In this document: piece by piece, positions 1 through 8,194 of the stretch | Position numbering within the stretch: the stretch's first letter is position 1 | Layout of the letters: every line of letters starts with the position of its first letter | Assembly: GCF_014534745.1 (NCBI RefSeq) | Contig: NZ_JACVVP010000014.1 | Span: 107,474-171,473, forward strand | Reading direction: 5' to 3' | Source of the DNA: Flammeovirga sp. EKP202 | Lineage (GTDB): Bacteria; Bacteroidota; Bacteroidia; Cytophagales; Flammeovirgaceae | Length of the DNA stretch: 64,000 nt | The notes under the pieces: model-generated | Databases searched by the model: none | Told to the model about the DNA's origin: nothing | The model's input: only the letters and a program-made list of their open reading frames with translations | Made by a program: the position numbers and the translations under genes

Positions 1-1
1 G

Positions 2-1072
2 AGGGCCAATGTTGTCTTAGCGGTATTGATTTTATTTACTTCTATTGCTTTAATGTCCAGAGTGGCAATGTACTACAGGGATATATTTCAGATGTTTCCA
101 AAGATATATCTCATCCCAGAAATGCTATTGTTGATCTATGGTCCTTTGTTTTTTATATATATTAAGCAACTCACGGAATCTGAATCAAAGTCAAAAGAAA
201 TCTTTGTTCGTTTGATTCCGTTTGGCATTCAAGTACTTGCATACCTTCCACTTTTTGCACTTTCAAATGATCAATTCGAATACGGTGTATTAAATAAACA
301 TTATGAAGTATTCTTCAACACTATTGGTGGTTTGGGGTTGATTTTTAGTGCTTATTATTGGTGGAAATGTAAGTGGTTATTAAGGTATCAACATCATCAT
401 AGTATGAACATTCTTTCAGAAGAGAGAAATATTAATTACCTCAATGGAGTAATGTTGGTGTATGCTACTTGTTTGGCGATTTGGAGTTTGATGTATGTTG
501 TAGGTATAGGAGGGGTATTTTTCGATTATTCACCTCAAAATATCATCAATATGCTTACCGATACGTTATGGTTAATTATTGCATGTATTTCATTTATAAT
601 GGGCTATTATGCAATGAATCAACCTGAAATATTGAGAGTGGCAGAGGAAGAAGAAATCAAAAGTATTGTTGAAGCTAAAGTAGAGGAGGAAGTGGAAGAG
701 AAAGCACCTCAAGGTTTGACGGAAGAACAGCTTTTACTGAAAGAAAAATTGGCTCAAGAAATGAATGAGCATAAATTATATACCAATTCAAGGTTGACTT
801 TACCCGAACTTGCTCATCATCTTAAGACAAGTACGCATGATATTTCTAAGGTCATTAATGACGGATATCAGAAGAATTTTTATGATTTTATAAACGGCTA
901 CAGAATTAATGCATTTATTGAGGAAGTGAATAAGGATACAAATCAAGAGTTGACGTATTTAGGGCACGCTTATAATGTGGGCTTTAACTCTAAAACAGCC
1001 TTTAATAGAGCGTTTAAAAAGGAGAAAAAGAAAACACCAACGCAGTTTTTTCAACAATTAGTTTCTCAGTAA
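2..1072 (+). CDS. AraC-family transcriptional regulator with N-terminal membrane domain (5'-truncated by the window)
   Basis: The reading frame is open to the left edge. Upstream of the first in-frame TTG (position 26) it reads RANVVLAVLILF, a normal piece of this family, so the true start lies outside the window. The visible protein has several hydrophobic segments (about residues 1-15, 25-50, 70-90, 105-120, 145-170, 180-205 counted from position 26), then a Glu-rich linker (about 210-235) and a C-terminal AraC/XylS helix-turn-helix domain (about 250-345). Bacteroidota carry many such regulators, with a multi-helix membrane sensor joined directly to an AraC domain. They probably sense an envelope or extracellular signal and bind DNA from the membrane. 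The ligand and targets cannot be read from the sequence. A 190-bp gap separates it from the next gene, so it is not obviously co-transcribed. Confidence 0.85.
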   Translation, partial: RANVVLAVLILFTSIALMSRVAMYYRDIFQMFPKIYLIPEMLLLIYGPLFFIYIKQLTESESKSKEIFVRLIPFGIQVLAYLPLFALSNDQFEYGVLNKHYEVFFNTIGGLGLIFSAYYWWKCKWLLRYQHHHSMNILSEERNINYLNGVMLVYATCLAIWSLMYVVGIGGVFFDYSPQNIINMLTDTLWLIIACISFIMGYYAMNQPEILRVAEEEEIKSIVEAKVEEEVEEKAPQGLTEEQLLLKEKLAQEMNEHKLYTNSRLTLPELAHHLKTSTHDISKVINDGYQKNFYDFINGYRINAFIEEVNKDTNQELTYLGHAYNVGFNSKTAFNRAFKKEKKKTPTQFFQQLVSQ

Positions 1073-1219
1073 TTAAATATGCCCTTTAAATAAGTTAATT
1101 TATTATAATTATTTTGTGGTATGTTGTTGATTCTTTGGGAAATATTTAAATCTCAATATTTATACTATTATATTTGTAATTAATCTAAATAAGAATAAGG
1201 TTTACAATATCTTTTGTAT

Positions 1220-1227
1220 TAATTTTG
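1220..1227 (+). promoter_or_regulatory. Bacteroidota-type -7 box ahead of the Mrp gene
   Basis: TAATTTTG matches the TAnnTTTG -7 consensus of the Bacteroidota primary sigma factor and lies 34 bp before the ATG at 1262. No good -33 TTG sits at the usual 19-21 bp spacing, so the call rests on the -7 box and position alone. Confidence 0.4.
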
Positions 1228-1261
1228 TGCCAACAAATATCTAATTGAGGAATATAGGAAT

Positions 1262-2365
1262 ATGGCATATACGCAAGATGATATAATTAAGGCCTTATCA
1301 ACTGTAGAAGAGCCAGATTTAAAGAAAGATTTAGTTTCTTTAAATATGATTAAGGATGTGGAGGTAGAAGGTAATAAAGTATCTTTTACTGTAGTTTTAA
1401 CTACACCTGCATGTCCATTAAAAGAGTTAATAAGACAGCGTTGTGAAGACGCTATACATAGAGATGTTGCTGAGGATTTGGAGATAACTGTAAATATGAC
1501 TGCAGAAGTAACCTCTCTTCAACAACGTGGACCAGTGTTACCGGGCGTGAAAAACGTGATTGCGGTTTCATCTGGAAAAGGTGGCGTAGGTAAATCTACT
1601 GTCACTGCAAACCTTGCTTTAGCACTTGCAGAAACAGGAGCAAAAGTAGGTGTAATGGATGCTGATGTATATGGACCTTCGATTCCTACAATGTTCAATT
1701 GTGAGAATGCTCAGCCAGGAGTTGTGCAAAGAGGAGAGAAAAACGTCATTATTCCAATCGAAAAATATGGAGTAAAGCTATTATCAATTGGTTTCTTAAC
1801 GCCTTCAGATAATGCTGTAGTATGGAGAGGGCCAATGGCTAGTTCAGCAATTCGTCAGTTCTTTATGGATACAGATTGGGGAGAATTGGACTACTTATTG
1901 ATTGATTTACCTCCAGGTACAGGTGATATTCACTTATCATTAGTACAAACTGCAAAAGTGACAGGTGCTGTAATTGTATCTACACCACAGAAAGTAGCCT
2001 TAGCAGATGCTGTAAGAGGATACAAAATGTTTGCATCTAAAGATGTAAATGTTCCCATCCTTGGTGTCGTAGAGAATATGGCTTACTTTACTCCAGCAGA
2101 ACTACCTGACAACAAATATTACCTGTTTGGTCAGGATGGAGCAAAAACATTTGCACGTAGATATGAGTTACCTTTCCTAGGAGAAGTGCCTTTGGTACAG
2201 AGTGTTAGAGAAGGTGGCGATGATGGAGTACCTGTTGTAATGGAAGAAGGTAACCCAGCAGGTAAAGCTTTCGTTACAATTGCAGAGTCTTTAGCAAGAA
2301 ACGTTGCCATTAGAAATGCAGAATTGCCAGAGACAGACCAAGTAGAAATTAAGACTTGGGAATAA
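1262..2365 (+). CDS. Mrp/NBP35-family P-loop ATPase, iron-sulfur cluster carrier (ApbC-like)
   Basis: Residues 1-90 form a DUF59/MIP18-like domain. Residues 95-345 form the Mrp/NBP35 deviant P-loop ATPase, with Walker A GKGGVGKS at 105-112. Family members bind and deliver Fe-S clusters to apo-proteins in the cytoplasm in an ATP-dependent way. The length (367 aa) is normal. Many homologues have a CxxC pair after the conserved ENM motif to bind the bridging cluster. Here that stretch reads ENMAYFTPAELPDNKYY and has no cysteines; I recall the same substitution in other Bacteroidota Mrp proteins. The next gene, 34 bp downstream, encodes a NifU-like scaffold, so the pair probably forms an Fe-S assembly operon. 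Confidence 0.93.
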   Translation: MAYTQDDIIKALSTVEEPDLKKDLVSLNMIKDVEVEGNKVSFTVVLTTPACPLKELIRQRCEDAIHRDVAEDLEITVNMTAEVTSLQQRGPVLPGVKNVIAVSSGKGGVGKSTVTANLALALAETGAKVGVMDADVYGPSIPTMFNCENAQPGVVQRGEKNVIIPIEKYGVKLLSIGFLTPSDNAVVWRGPMASSAIRQFFMDTDWGELDYLLIDLPPGTGDIHLSLVQTAKVTGAVIVSTPQKVALADAVRGYKMFASKDVNVPILGVVENMAYFTPAELPDNKYYLFGQDGAKTFARRYELPFLGEVPLVQSVREGGDDGVPVVMEEGNPAGKAFVTIAESLARNVAIRNAELPETDQVEIKTWE

Positions 2366-2399
2366 TAAAAGATATTAACGCCTTAATAGGATTACATAT

Positions 2400-2651
2400 A
2401 TGAGTGAAACATTAATTAATGAAGTAGAAAAAGCCTTAGAAACAATTCGTCCTTATTTAGAGGCGGATGGTGGAAATGCCAAAGTAGTCGAAGTTACTGA
2501 AGATGGTGTAGCTAAAGTGGAGTTGTTGGGAGCTTGTGGTGATTGCCCTATGTCAGCGATGACATTGAAGGCTGGAATAGAGCAGGCCATAATTAATGCA
2601 GTACCAGAGGTGAAAAAAGTTGAGGCCATCAATATGACTGTAGAGTCTTAG
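2400..2651 (+). CDS. NifU C-terminal-domain (Nfu-type) Fe-S scaffold protein
   Basis: This 83-residue protein is essentially a single NifU-like C-terminal domain. It has the typical opening (EVEKALETIRPYLEADGGN) and the cluster-binding CxxC at Cys46 and Cys49 (ACGDCPMS). Stand-alone Nfu domains assemble a [4Fe-4S] cluster at a dimer interface and pass it to targets. It lies 34 bp after the Mrp-type ATPase gene on the same strand and ends just before a strong hairpin, so the two genes very likely share one transcript and act together in Fe-S cluster delivery. The length and motif are complete, with no sign of damage. Confidence 0.93.
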   Translation: MSETLINEVEKALETIRPYLEADGGNAKVVEVTEDGVAKVELLGACGDCPMSAMTLKAGIEQAIINAVPEVKKVEAINMTVES

Positions 2652-2675
2652 GACTTCACTGTTTGTAAAATAATC

Positions 2676-2714
2676 AATAAGCCACTTCGCTTTATACAAG
2701 TGAAGTGGCTTATT
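2676..2714. terminator. Bidirectional terminator between convergent genes
   Basis: A perfect 13-bp inverted repeat (AATAAGCCACTTC at 2676-2688; its complement at 2702-2714) with a 13-nt loop sits between the end of the Nfu gene and the end of the minus-strand gene at 2719. It can serve both directions. Confidence 0.8.
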
Positions 2715-2718
2715 GTGT

Positions 2719-5286
2719 TTAAAGCATTCTTTTGACTTGACCATAATCCAAGAAATAACTCAAACGTATGGAAAGTGTATTCAGCTGAGGTTCTTCCCAC
2801 ATTTCCTTCATGTTGTCTGAGAAGGTGATTTCAGAATTGTGATTGGAAGATTTTAATTCATTTCTCCACATAGCGGTAAGAAAACTTCCCGGAAGGAATT
2901 CCCAACTGTAAGAAAGCTCCATATCAAATGTATTATAATTGGTGTTTTGTGTATGCTCACCGTTTTCATCAAGGTCTGTATAATCTGTGGTTAACAGATC
3001 ACCTGTCGTTGATAAATCAAAAAACTCATCATAATCTACTCTTCTCCAATAATGCCTTAAACGCAGTTTCATGGACATTTTAGGATTGAAATAATATTTA
3101 GAAGTAAAATTGTTCTCAAATGTTTTAACGTCTCTATTGCCATAAATTACACTTTCCACATCACCATTATCTTCGTGAAGTGTGGTCACATACCCCTTCT
3201 CATCTCTCTGATTGTTCCAAGAAACAGAATGTGTGAGGTCAAAACGATCCGTAGCTCTATAGGTTTGATTATAAGAAATAAAATTATCCAGCTGAGAAAA
3301 TTCAGGTCTTGCCCAATAGGATATTCTCACACTTCCCGTATATAAGTTTCTACTGTCTGAATTGATTGTAAAACCTCCACCGTGTGACATGTACTCTTTG
3401 AAGTAATAACCATGCTCTCTTGGCCCAAAATAATCATAAGATATTCCGGGGTGGATATAACTATCAACGTTCATACTCCAAAAGTTATTAAACAGGAAAT
3501 AACCATCTGCCCATACTTTTCTACTTGTGAAAGTTCTAGGATTGTAAAGCCAATTTTCATCATAACCTACTCTCAACCAGTAGCGTTGATAAAATGGTCC
3601 CGCTTCAAATTGATTATAAGAGGCATTCGAATAAAACCCAATTTTATTTACAGCGGAGTTATACCCCATATCATTAGGGTTGTAAGTGTCTGATTCAATA
3701 TTTGAAGTTGCCCAATAACGCCACTTTCCACTCACTTTACCACCTCCAACATCGATTCTATGTCCTAGTTGAGTATAACCTTTTTGTTGTGTTTGTCCAT
3801 TTTCACTTTCTTCTGAAGGAAAAAACTCTTGGCTCAATGCTCCAAAACCTCTGAATCTATAGGTATTTGTTCGGTCAAAGAAATTGAAATCGGTTGAAGT
3901 AACATTCGAAGATTTAAATCCTTCTCCTCTATAGACGTTAGCGTTCATCACTCCAATCTTAGAGTTATTCGGTAATGCTTGTTCTACAGAGATGATATTA
4001 AAATTAGTCACTGGATCAGCGAGTTCTTCTCTTCTTTCCCCTGTAGTACTATCTTCAATGATGGCAAAGGTTTCATTGGTAATAGAGTTTAAAATACCTA
4101 CTCCGAGTCCTTTTTCTGTAATACCCGTCAGTTTTGTATTATTAAGAATAGGAGCATCTGAAGGTTTATAAATAAAGGCTTCATTTTCTCTGAGTACTTC
4201 ATCACCAGGGTTATTATGGTTTTGTCCGATTCTTCTGGAGTAAAACTGATCCCATTTATTGAAGATGGTGGTGCCTTGGGTGAAAAAATCCCTAAACTCT
4301 CCAAATTGCACTTCATAGGCAGAGAGGTTCAAGACTTGGTTGTCTGCTTGTACTTGAGAGAAATCTGGAATTAAACTTACATCTAAAGTAAAACTTTGAC
4401 CTAAACCTACCTTGATATCCGCTCCACCTGAAAAAGTGTGAGCAAATTGTCCTCCTTGTTGACCAATAGAAACATTACTAATATAAGGTGTAAGCGAGAG
4501 TCTAATTGGTGGATTGACATCGTAGATTCCTCTGAGTGTTCCAAATTGATTGACATATCCTGACTTATTGGCATCAACAGCATTCCAATAAGAAGTCTCA
4601 CCCGAACGAGCGATAACCCTACCAAAGTTCAATCCCCATATTTGTTCTTTTCCGTCAGGCATTCTCAATGCTCTATAGGGAATTTCCATTTCAACAGCCC
4701 ATCCTTCCTCATTGACCTTTACGGCACTTGTCCATATTTCATTCCAGTTGCCATCCCATCCAGATGTGCCTTGAATACGATCACTTTGTACGCCTGATGC
4801 ACTTACCACAAATTCATAAGTGTCTTGTTGCGTGTTGTAGGTATCAAAAGACACAATAAAGAAATCACCACCATTACCGCCTGAGTCTCTTTCTCCCATA
4901 TTGGTGCGTATGGAGTCTGGTGCTGTGTCATAAAGTTGTGCACTTATATAAATGGCGTAATTGTCATAGGCCACTTGTACTTTGGTCTTTTGGGAAGATT
5001 TTTGAAGGTTGTTGGGAGAATTTTGAATAAAATATCCCTCAGAAACATATTTCATTGGAGTGTCTTCAAAGTAAATATAGTTTCTTGTACTGGCCGTAAG
5101 CTTATTGATTTGTAACGGATCTTTCCATACCTGATCATCCAAAATGCCATCTATTTTTGGTGGAGAAGCAGTGGGCCAGGCATGCAAATTTTTTCTACTA
5201 ATATGTTGTGCATTTAATTGCTGAATTGGTAGAATGATAATTACAAGTGACAAGCATAAAAAAAGGTTCACGAATTTAGTTGCCAT
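2719..5286 (-). CDS. CBM9-like / DUF5916 outer-membrane beta-barrel protein
   Basis: The 855-aa protein begins with a signal peptide (residues 1-26, ending LNAQ). A CBM9-like jelly-roll domain follows (about 40-250), starting with the characteristic IDGILDDQVW. From about 260 to the end it has alternating polar/aromatic strands typical of a large outer-membrane beta-barrel (DUF5916), ending with the aromatic-rich strand SIRLSYFLDYG. The family is common in Bacteroidota and is often annotated as carbohydrate-binding family 9-like. A role in glycan binding or outer-membrane transport is plausible but unproven. No SusD partner or enzyme gene is adjacent, so it looks monocistronic. It converges on the Fe-S operon through a shared terminator. 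Confidence 0.8.
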   Translation of the reverse strand: MATKFVNLFLCLSLVIIILPIQQLNAQHISRKNLHAWPTASPPKIDGILDDQVWKDPLQINKLTASTRNYIYFEDTPMKYVSEGYFIQNSPNNLQKSSQKTKVQVAYDNYAIYISAQLYDTAPDSIRTNMGERDSGGNGGDFFIVSFDTYNTQQDTYEFVVSASGVQSDRIQGTSGWDGNWNEIWTSAVKVNEEGWAVEMEIPYRALRMPDGKEQIWGLNFGRVIARSGETSYWNAVDANKSGYVNQFGTLRGIYDVNPPIRLSLTPYISNVSIGQQGGQFAHTFSGGADIKVGLGQSFTLDVSLIPDFSQVQADNQVLNLSAYEVQFGEFRDFFTQGTTIFNKWDQFYSRRIGQNHNNPGDEVLRENEAFIYKPSDAPILNNTKLTGITEKGLGVGILNSITNETFAIIEDSTTGERREELADPVTNFNIISVEQALPNNSKIGVMNANVYRGEGFKSSNVTSTDFNFFDRTNTYRFRGFGALSQEFFPSEESENGQTQQKGYTQLGHRIDVGGGKVSGKWRYWATSNIESDTYNPNDMGYNSAVNKIGFYSNASYNQFEAGPFYQRYWLRVGYDENWLYNPRTFTSRKVWADGYFLFNNFWSMNVDSYIHPGISYDYFGPREHGYYFKEYMSHGGGFTINSDSRNLYTGSVRISYWARPEFSQLDNFISYNQTYRATDRFDLTHSVSWNNQRDEKGYVTTLHEDNGDVESVIYGNRDVKTFENNFTSKYYFNPKMSMKLRLRHYWRRVDYDEFFDLSTTGDLLTTDYTDLDENGEHTQNTNYNTFDMELSYSWEFLPGSFLTAMWRNELKSSNHNSEITFSDNMKEMWEEPQLNTLSIRLSYFLDYGQVKRML

Positions 5287-5895
5287 GCTAGTTAATAAGT
5301 TGTGCGTTTGATTGTAGGGTAATAATTCAAAGATATATTACGATACTAAGGATGATTGCGAATTGATTTTGTTTTAATATAGTTGTTGCGAAGTTTCATT
5401 TCTTCCATTTGAAGGTATAAAAAAAGGCCACAATATATTGAAGTGCTAATACATTGTATAAACTAAATTAACTTCTAATCGATCTTTCTACTAGCTTTTA
5501 TAGGGTCTGCTTTCAAGTTCTCTTCTACTTCATTTTTTGTCTTGAAACAAAACAAAACAATCAAGGTTTAGAAGTTAAACAATAGCGTCATTCGCATCCT
5601 ACAAATCAGCAGAAATTTCCCGATTTCTAAATACTATAAATATTTGAAAACTTAGTTTACGATGTATTAATTACAATTTCAGTATTATATCATCAGTATT
5701 CAATAGTTATTAATATTACTTAAGAAAAGGGAGTGTATACTTCGTTCTTTTATGATTTTTTGCATTTTGTTTTAAACATTGATCAATGTTGTAGGTTTTT
5801 AACCCAAACATAAAAAATAGGTGTTATTTTCCTATTAAAGTTTACACGTTGTAACAAGCTTTCTTACTAAACGGGATAATGAAATATAAAAGCAA
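5287..5895. other. 609-bp intergenic region without a convincing gene
   Basis: Very AT-rich sequence between divergent units. A short minus-strand open stretch (about 5480-5560) could encode about 26 residues with gene-like composition (FKTKNEVEENLKADPIKASR) but has only a TTG start and no recognisable relative. No hairpin terminator, tRNA or repeat was seen. The region must hold the promoters of the flanking genes. Confidence 0.4.
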
Positions 5896-6363
5896 ATGAA
5901 GGTGCCTGATAGAATTATGGTTAAATATTATGTATTACTATTAGTGGTTGTTTTTTTATTAGGGGGGATTTTAATCTCTTGTACGAATAATGAATTAGAA
6001 ATTCAATCTATTGATGTTTATGCTATAAAGTGGTTTACTTTTACTGAATATTCATATGATAGTGAAATTATTATTAATCATAGGAAGAGGAAACATTTTA
6101 AAATCGAGAATGAGAAGGATTTAAATTTAATAAGTAAGAGGTTAACTAAGCTAAAACCATTAGAAGGATATAATGATCTTGATGTACGGATGGTTTGTCA
6201 TATTAATTATTCTGATGGTTCAAAAGATGAATTGTGTTTTGGAACTACCATTGTTTCAAAGTATAAGGGAGCTATTTATGAGAAAGACACTATTTTAATT
6301 AATACTATTGAAAAGTATTCAACTGTTGATAATAGTATTCCTAAAAGATTTAGAAAAAAATGA
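5896..6363 (+). CDS. Small lipoprotein of unknown function (candidate immunity partner)
   Basis: The 155-aa protein has a lipoprotein signal with a lipobox ending LISC (Cys29 from the first ATG; a start at Met8, position 5917, would also fit). The rest has a charged, beta-rich appearance and no motif I recognise. Its stop codon overlaps the start of the next gene (ATGA at 6360-6363), so translation is coupled to the Rhs-core toxin-like gene. Such tight pairing is common between polymorphic-toxin and immunity genes, although here it precedes the toxin-like gene rather than following it. An immunity or accessory role is therefore only an inference. Confidence 0.55.
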   Translation: MKVPDRIMVKYYVLLLVVVFLLGGILISCTNNELEIQSIDVYAIKWFTFTEYSYDSEIIINHRKRKHFKIENEKDLNLISKRLTKLKPLEGYNDLDVRMVCHINYSDGSKDELCFGTTIVSKYKGAIYEKDTILINTIEKYSTVDNSIPKRFRKK

Positions 6364-7292
6364 AACATCTACTCCACTTTCTATTTATACTCTCTCTCAT
6401 CAGTATAAATACCTTCGCACAAAATCCTTTTGAGCAATACAACTACAAACCAAAAGTAGCTACACTAAGCCAAGGGGAATACTATAAATTTCACGACCAG
6501 GACACGTTAGTTCAGATTGGATCTGTAATTCTAAATACCAAAACACAAGAAATTGTAGCCTTTGTAAAAAAGGATACGCTGTACTCAGAAGCTACACTTG
6601 AACCTGATATTGTGAGCAGGTGGTTGAGTCCTGATCCTTTGGCGGAGAAGTATACGAGTTGGTCGCCTTATAATTATGTAATGGATAATCCGATTATCTT
6701 TATTGATCCTGATAGAAGAGATGTAGATCTTGGCAATTTATATGATAAGGATGAGGATGGAAATTACTTATACAAACGTCAAATTTTATCTTTTGAATTA
6801 TTTGCTTCAACAAAAACGGGTGCTCAATTTTTAAAAAAAAGAGCTCAAAAAGGTTTTGAATTAAAAGGAGTTTACATAAAAAGTCTATCAATAAACTCAG
6901 AAGAAGGTGGAGAGTTAAGTAGTAAAATAGATGCAAACTTCCAAGTTACAGACCTTGATGAATATGAAGTAACTAAACCTTTAGGAGGTGCCGATGGATT
7001 GACAGAAGGTAGTATAATTAATAATAAACTTTCTTTAACATATCATATGGATGATGGTGATGCCAACTTCTTTAGTAATTATAGCTTGAGAGGTGAAACA
7101 GGTGGAGAAAAATTATTAGAAAGTATTGATACTTGGTCACATGAGATATTATTAAATGGATCCACAAAGGAAAATAATTTTCTTAAAGGTCAATATGATG
7201 GACAAGAAAAAATCCCTCATAACAGTTCTGAACATCTCAGGCAAAATGTTCAACAATCTCTTTATTATAAAAAAAAACTTATAATATGTTAA
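6360..7292 (+). CDS. Secreted Rhs-core toxin-like protein, short form (probably frameshifted near the C-terminus)
   Basis: The 310-aa protein has a signal peptide (1-20, ending TFAQ), a short conserved stretch (NPFEQYNYKPKVATLSQGEYY) and then the Rhs-repeat-associated core signature (RWLSPDPLAEKYTSWSPYNY, near residues 88-107, followed by NPIIFIDPD). In full-length Rhs proteins this signature marks the junction between the filament and the variable C-terminal toxin. Here there is no YD-repeat filament: the signal peptide leads straight to the core. Residues about 120-310 would be the variable tip; I do not recognise its activity (it contains WSHEILLNG and SSEHLRQN). An A9 run at 7269-7277 is followed by a quick stop. 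The -1 frame continues for 30 codons with a plausible ending (see findings). Confidence 0.65.
   Translation: MKHLLHFLFILSLISINTFAQNPFEQYNYKPKVATLSQGEYYKFHDQDTLVQIGSVILNTKTQEIVAFVKKDTLYSEATLEPDIVSRWLSPDPLAEKYTSWSPYNYVMDNPIIFIDPDRRDVDLGNLYDKDEDGNYLYKRQILSFELFASTKTGAQFLKKRAQKGFELKGVYIKSLSINSEEGGELSSKIDANFQVTDLDEYEVTKPLGGADGLTEGSIINNKLSLTYHMDDGDANFFSNYSLRGETGGEKLLESIDTWSHEILLNGSTKENNFLKGQYDGQEKIPHNSSEHLRQNVQQSLYYKKKLIIC
7269..7277 (+). repeat. A9 homopolymer at the 3' end of the Rhs-core gene
   Basis: Nine adenines encode three Lys codons of the Rhs-core protein. With one more A, or with -1 slippage, the frame bypasses the stop at 7290-7292 and continues to a stop at 7369. It may be a phase-variable tract, a programmed slippery site or a sequencing/assembly indel. 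Confidence 0.6.
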
Positions 7293-7328
7293 GGATAATG
7301 AGAAATAAAATGAAGTTGAAAGTATCAG

Positions 7329-7901
7329 ATGATTACATTTATAATAAGATTATTTTCCATGGGTATTAATATAAAATTATCCACATATATTCTAATAATA
7401 CTCTTAGGAGTTGTATCCTGTAAAAAGGATCAAATTTTAAAGATTAAAGAATTTGAGTCTGTAGGAAAAAGAAATCATTACTTTTCTGATACTCTGTTTA
7501 TTGTAAGTAAAAAGTCAATATTTTATAGAATTGATTCCTTATTGATGTCTGATATTATTCCTCCAGAAAACAATATCTTCAATATCAAAATATTAAAACA
7601 GGATAGTTTTTATAACAAAAATTACAAACAATATTTCTTCACAATTCATAGTACTTCAAATCTAAATTCATATTATGGCCTTTTTGAAAAAGACCATGGA
7701 ACAATCTTTTTCACTAACACCGAGACCCATTCAAAATTTATTCTTAAAAAGATTAATTCAAATTCTTTGGAACCATCCGATCCTATCTATAAATATATTG
7801 ACTCTGTTACTTCTCCACCTCCATACCAAGAAGAACTTTTTGATAATACTACAGAGGAAATAGATACAATTATTCTAGATGAAAATCTGCTTATAAGATG
7901 A
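7329..7901 (+). CDS. Lipoprotein of unknown function downstream of the Rhs-core gene (candidate immunity protein)
   Basis: The 190-aa protein has a lipoprotein signal with lipobox ending GVVSC followed by KKD. The ATG at 7359 (MGINIKLSTYIL...) gives the more usual signal length and may be the real start, especially as the first 40 bp overlap the possible -1-frame extension of the toxin-like gene. The mature part is charged and has no family I recognise. It lies immediately downstream of the Rhs-core gene, where immunity genes of polymorphic toxins normally sit. An envelope-anchored immunity protein is thus a reasonable inference, not a demonstrated function. Confidence 0.55.
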   Translation: MITFIIRLFSMGINIKLSTYILIILLGVVSCKKDQILKIKEFESVGKRNHYFSDTLFIVSKKSIFYRIDSLLMSDIIPPENNIFNIKILKQDSFYNKNYKQYFFTIHSTSNLNSYYGLFEKDHGTIFFTNTETHSKFILKKINSNSLEPSDPIYKYIDSVTSPPPYQEELFDNTTEEIDTIILDENLLIR

Positions 7902-8132
7902 ATAAGATTAAGAAATTTAGGATAATCCCAATTTATTTTCATTTGAGGAACAACTTTATATACTTAAAATAATAGTTCGAATGAAAGATAATCGAAGGTT
8001 AGATGACTTAAGAGAAGAACAATAAGAAAAGGAGTTATACAATCTTGATTTAGGGGGTGGGAAAGATTAATATTATCATTTTATGTCTAATCTTAACAGT
8101 AGCACTTCTTTTGAATCTGTATGTTTAAAAAA

Positions 8133-8167
8133 CACCCTAGCTCAATGTCTTACATCAAACTAGGGTG
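8133..8167 (-). terminator. Terminator of the aminopeptidase P gene
   Basis: Inverted repeat CACCCTAG (8133-8140) / CTAGGGTG (8160-8167). On the minus strand the stem is followed by a run of six T, so it is a good factor-independent terminator 28 bp past the stop of the minus-strand gene at 8195. Confidence 0.8.
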
Positions 8168-8194
8168 CAATAAATATTAAAGCTCTAAAGTGAA

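Noticed and set aside
2719..5286. TonB-dependent receptor
   Set aside because: No TonB box or plug domain; the N-terminus is a CBM9-like domain, so DUF5916 barrel fits better.
5480..5560. Minus-strand open stretch that could encode about 26 residues
   Set aside because: Only a TTG start, no ribosome-binding site, no recognisable relative; too short to support as a gene.
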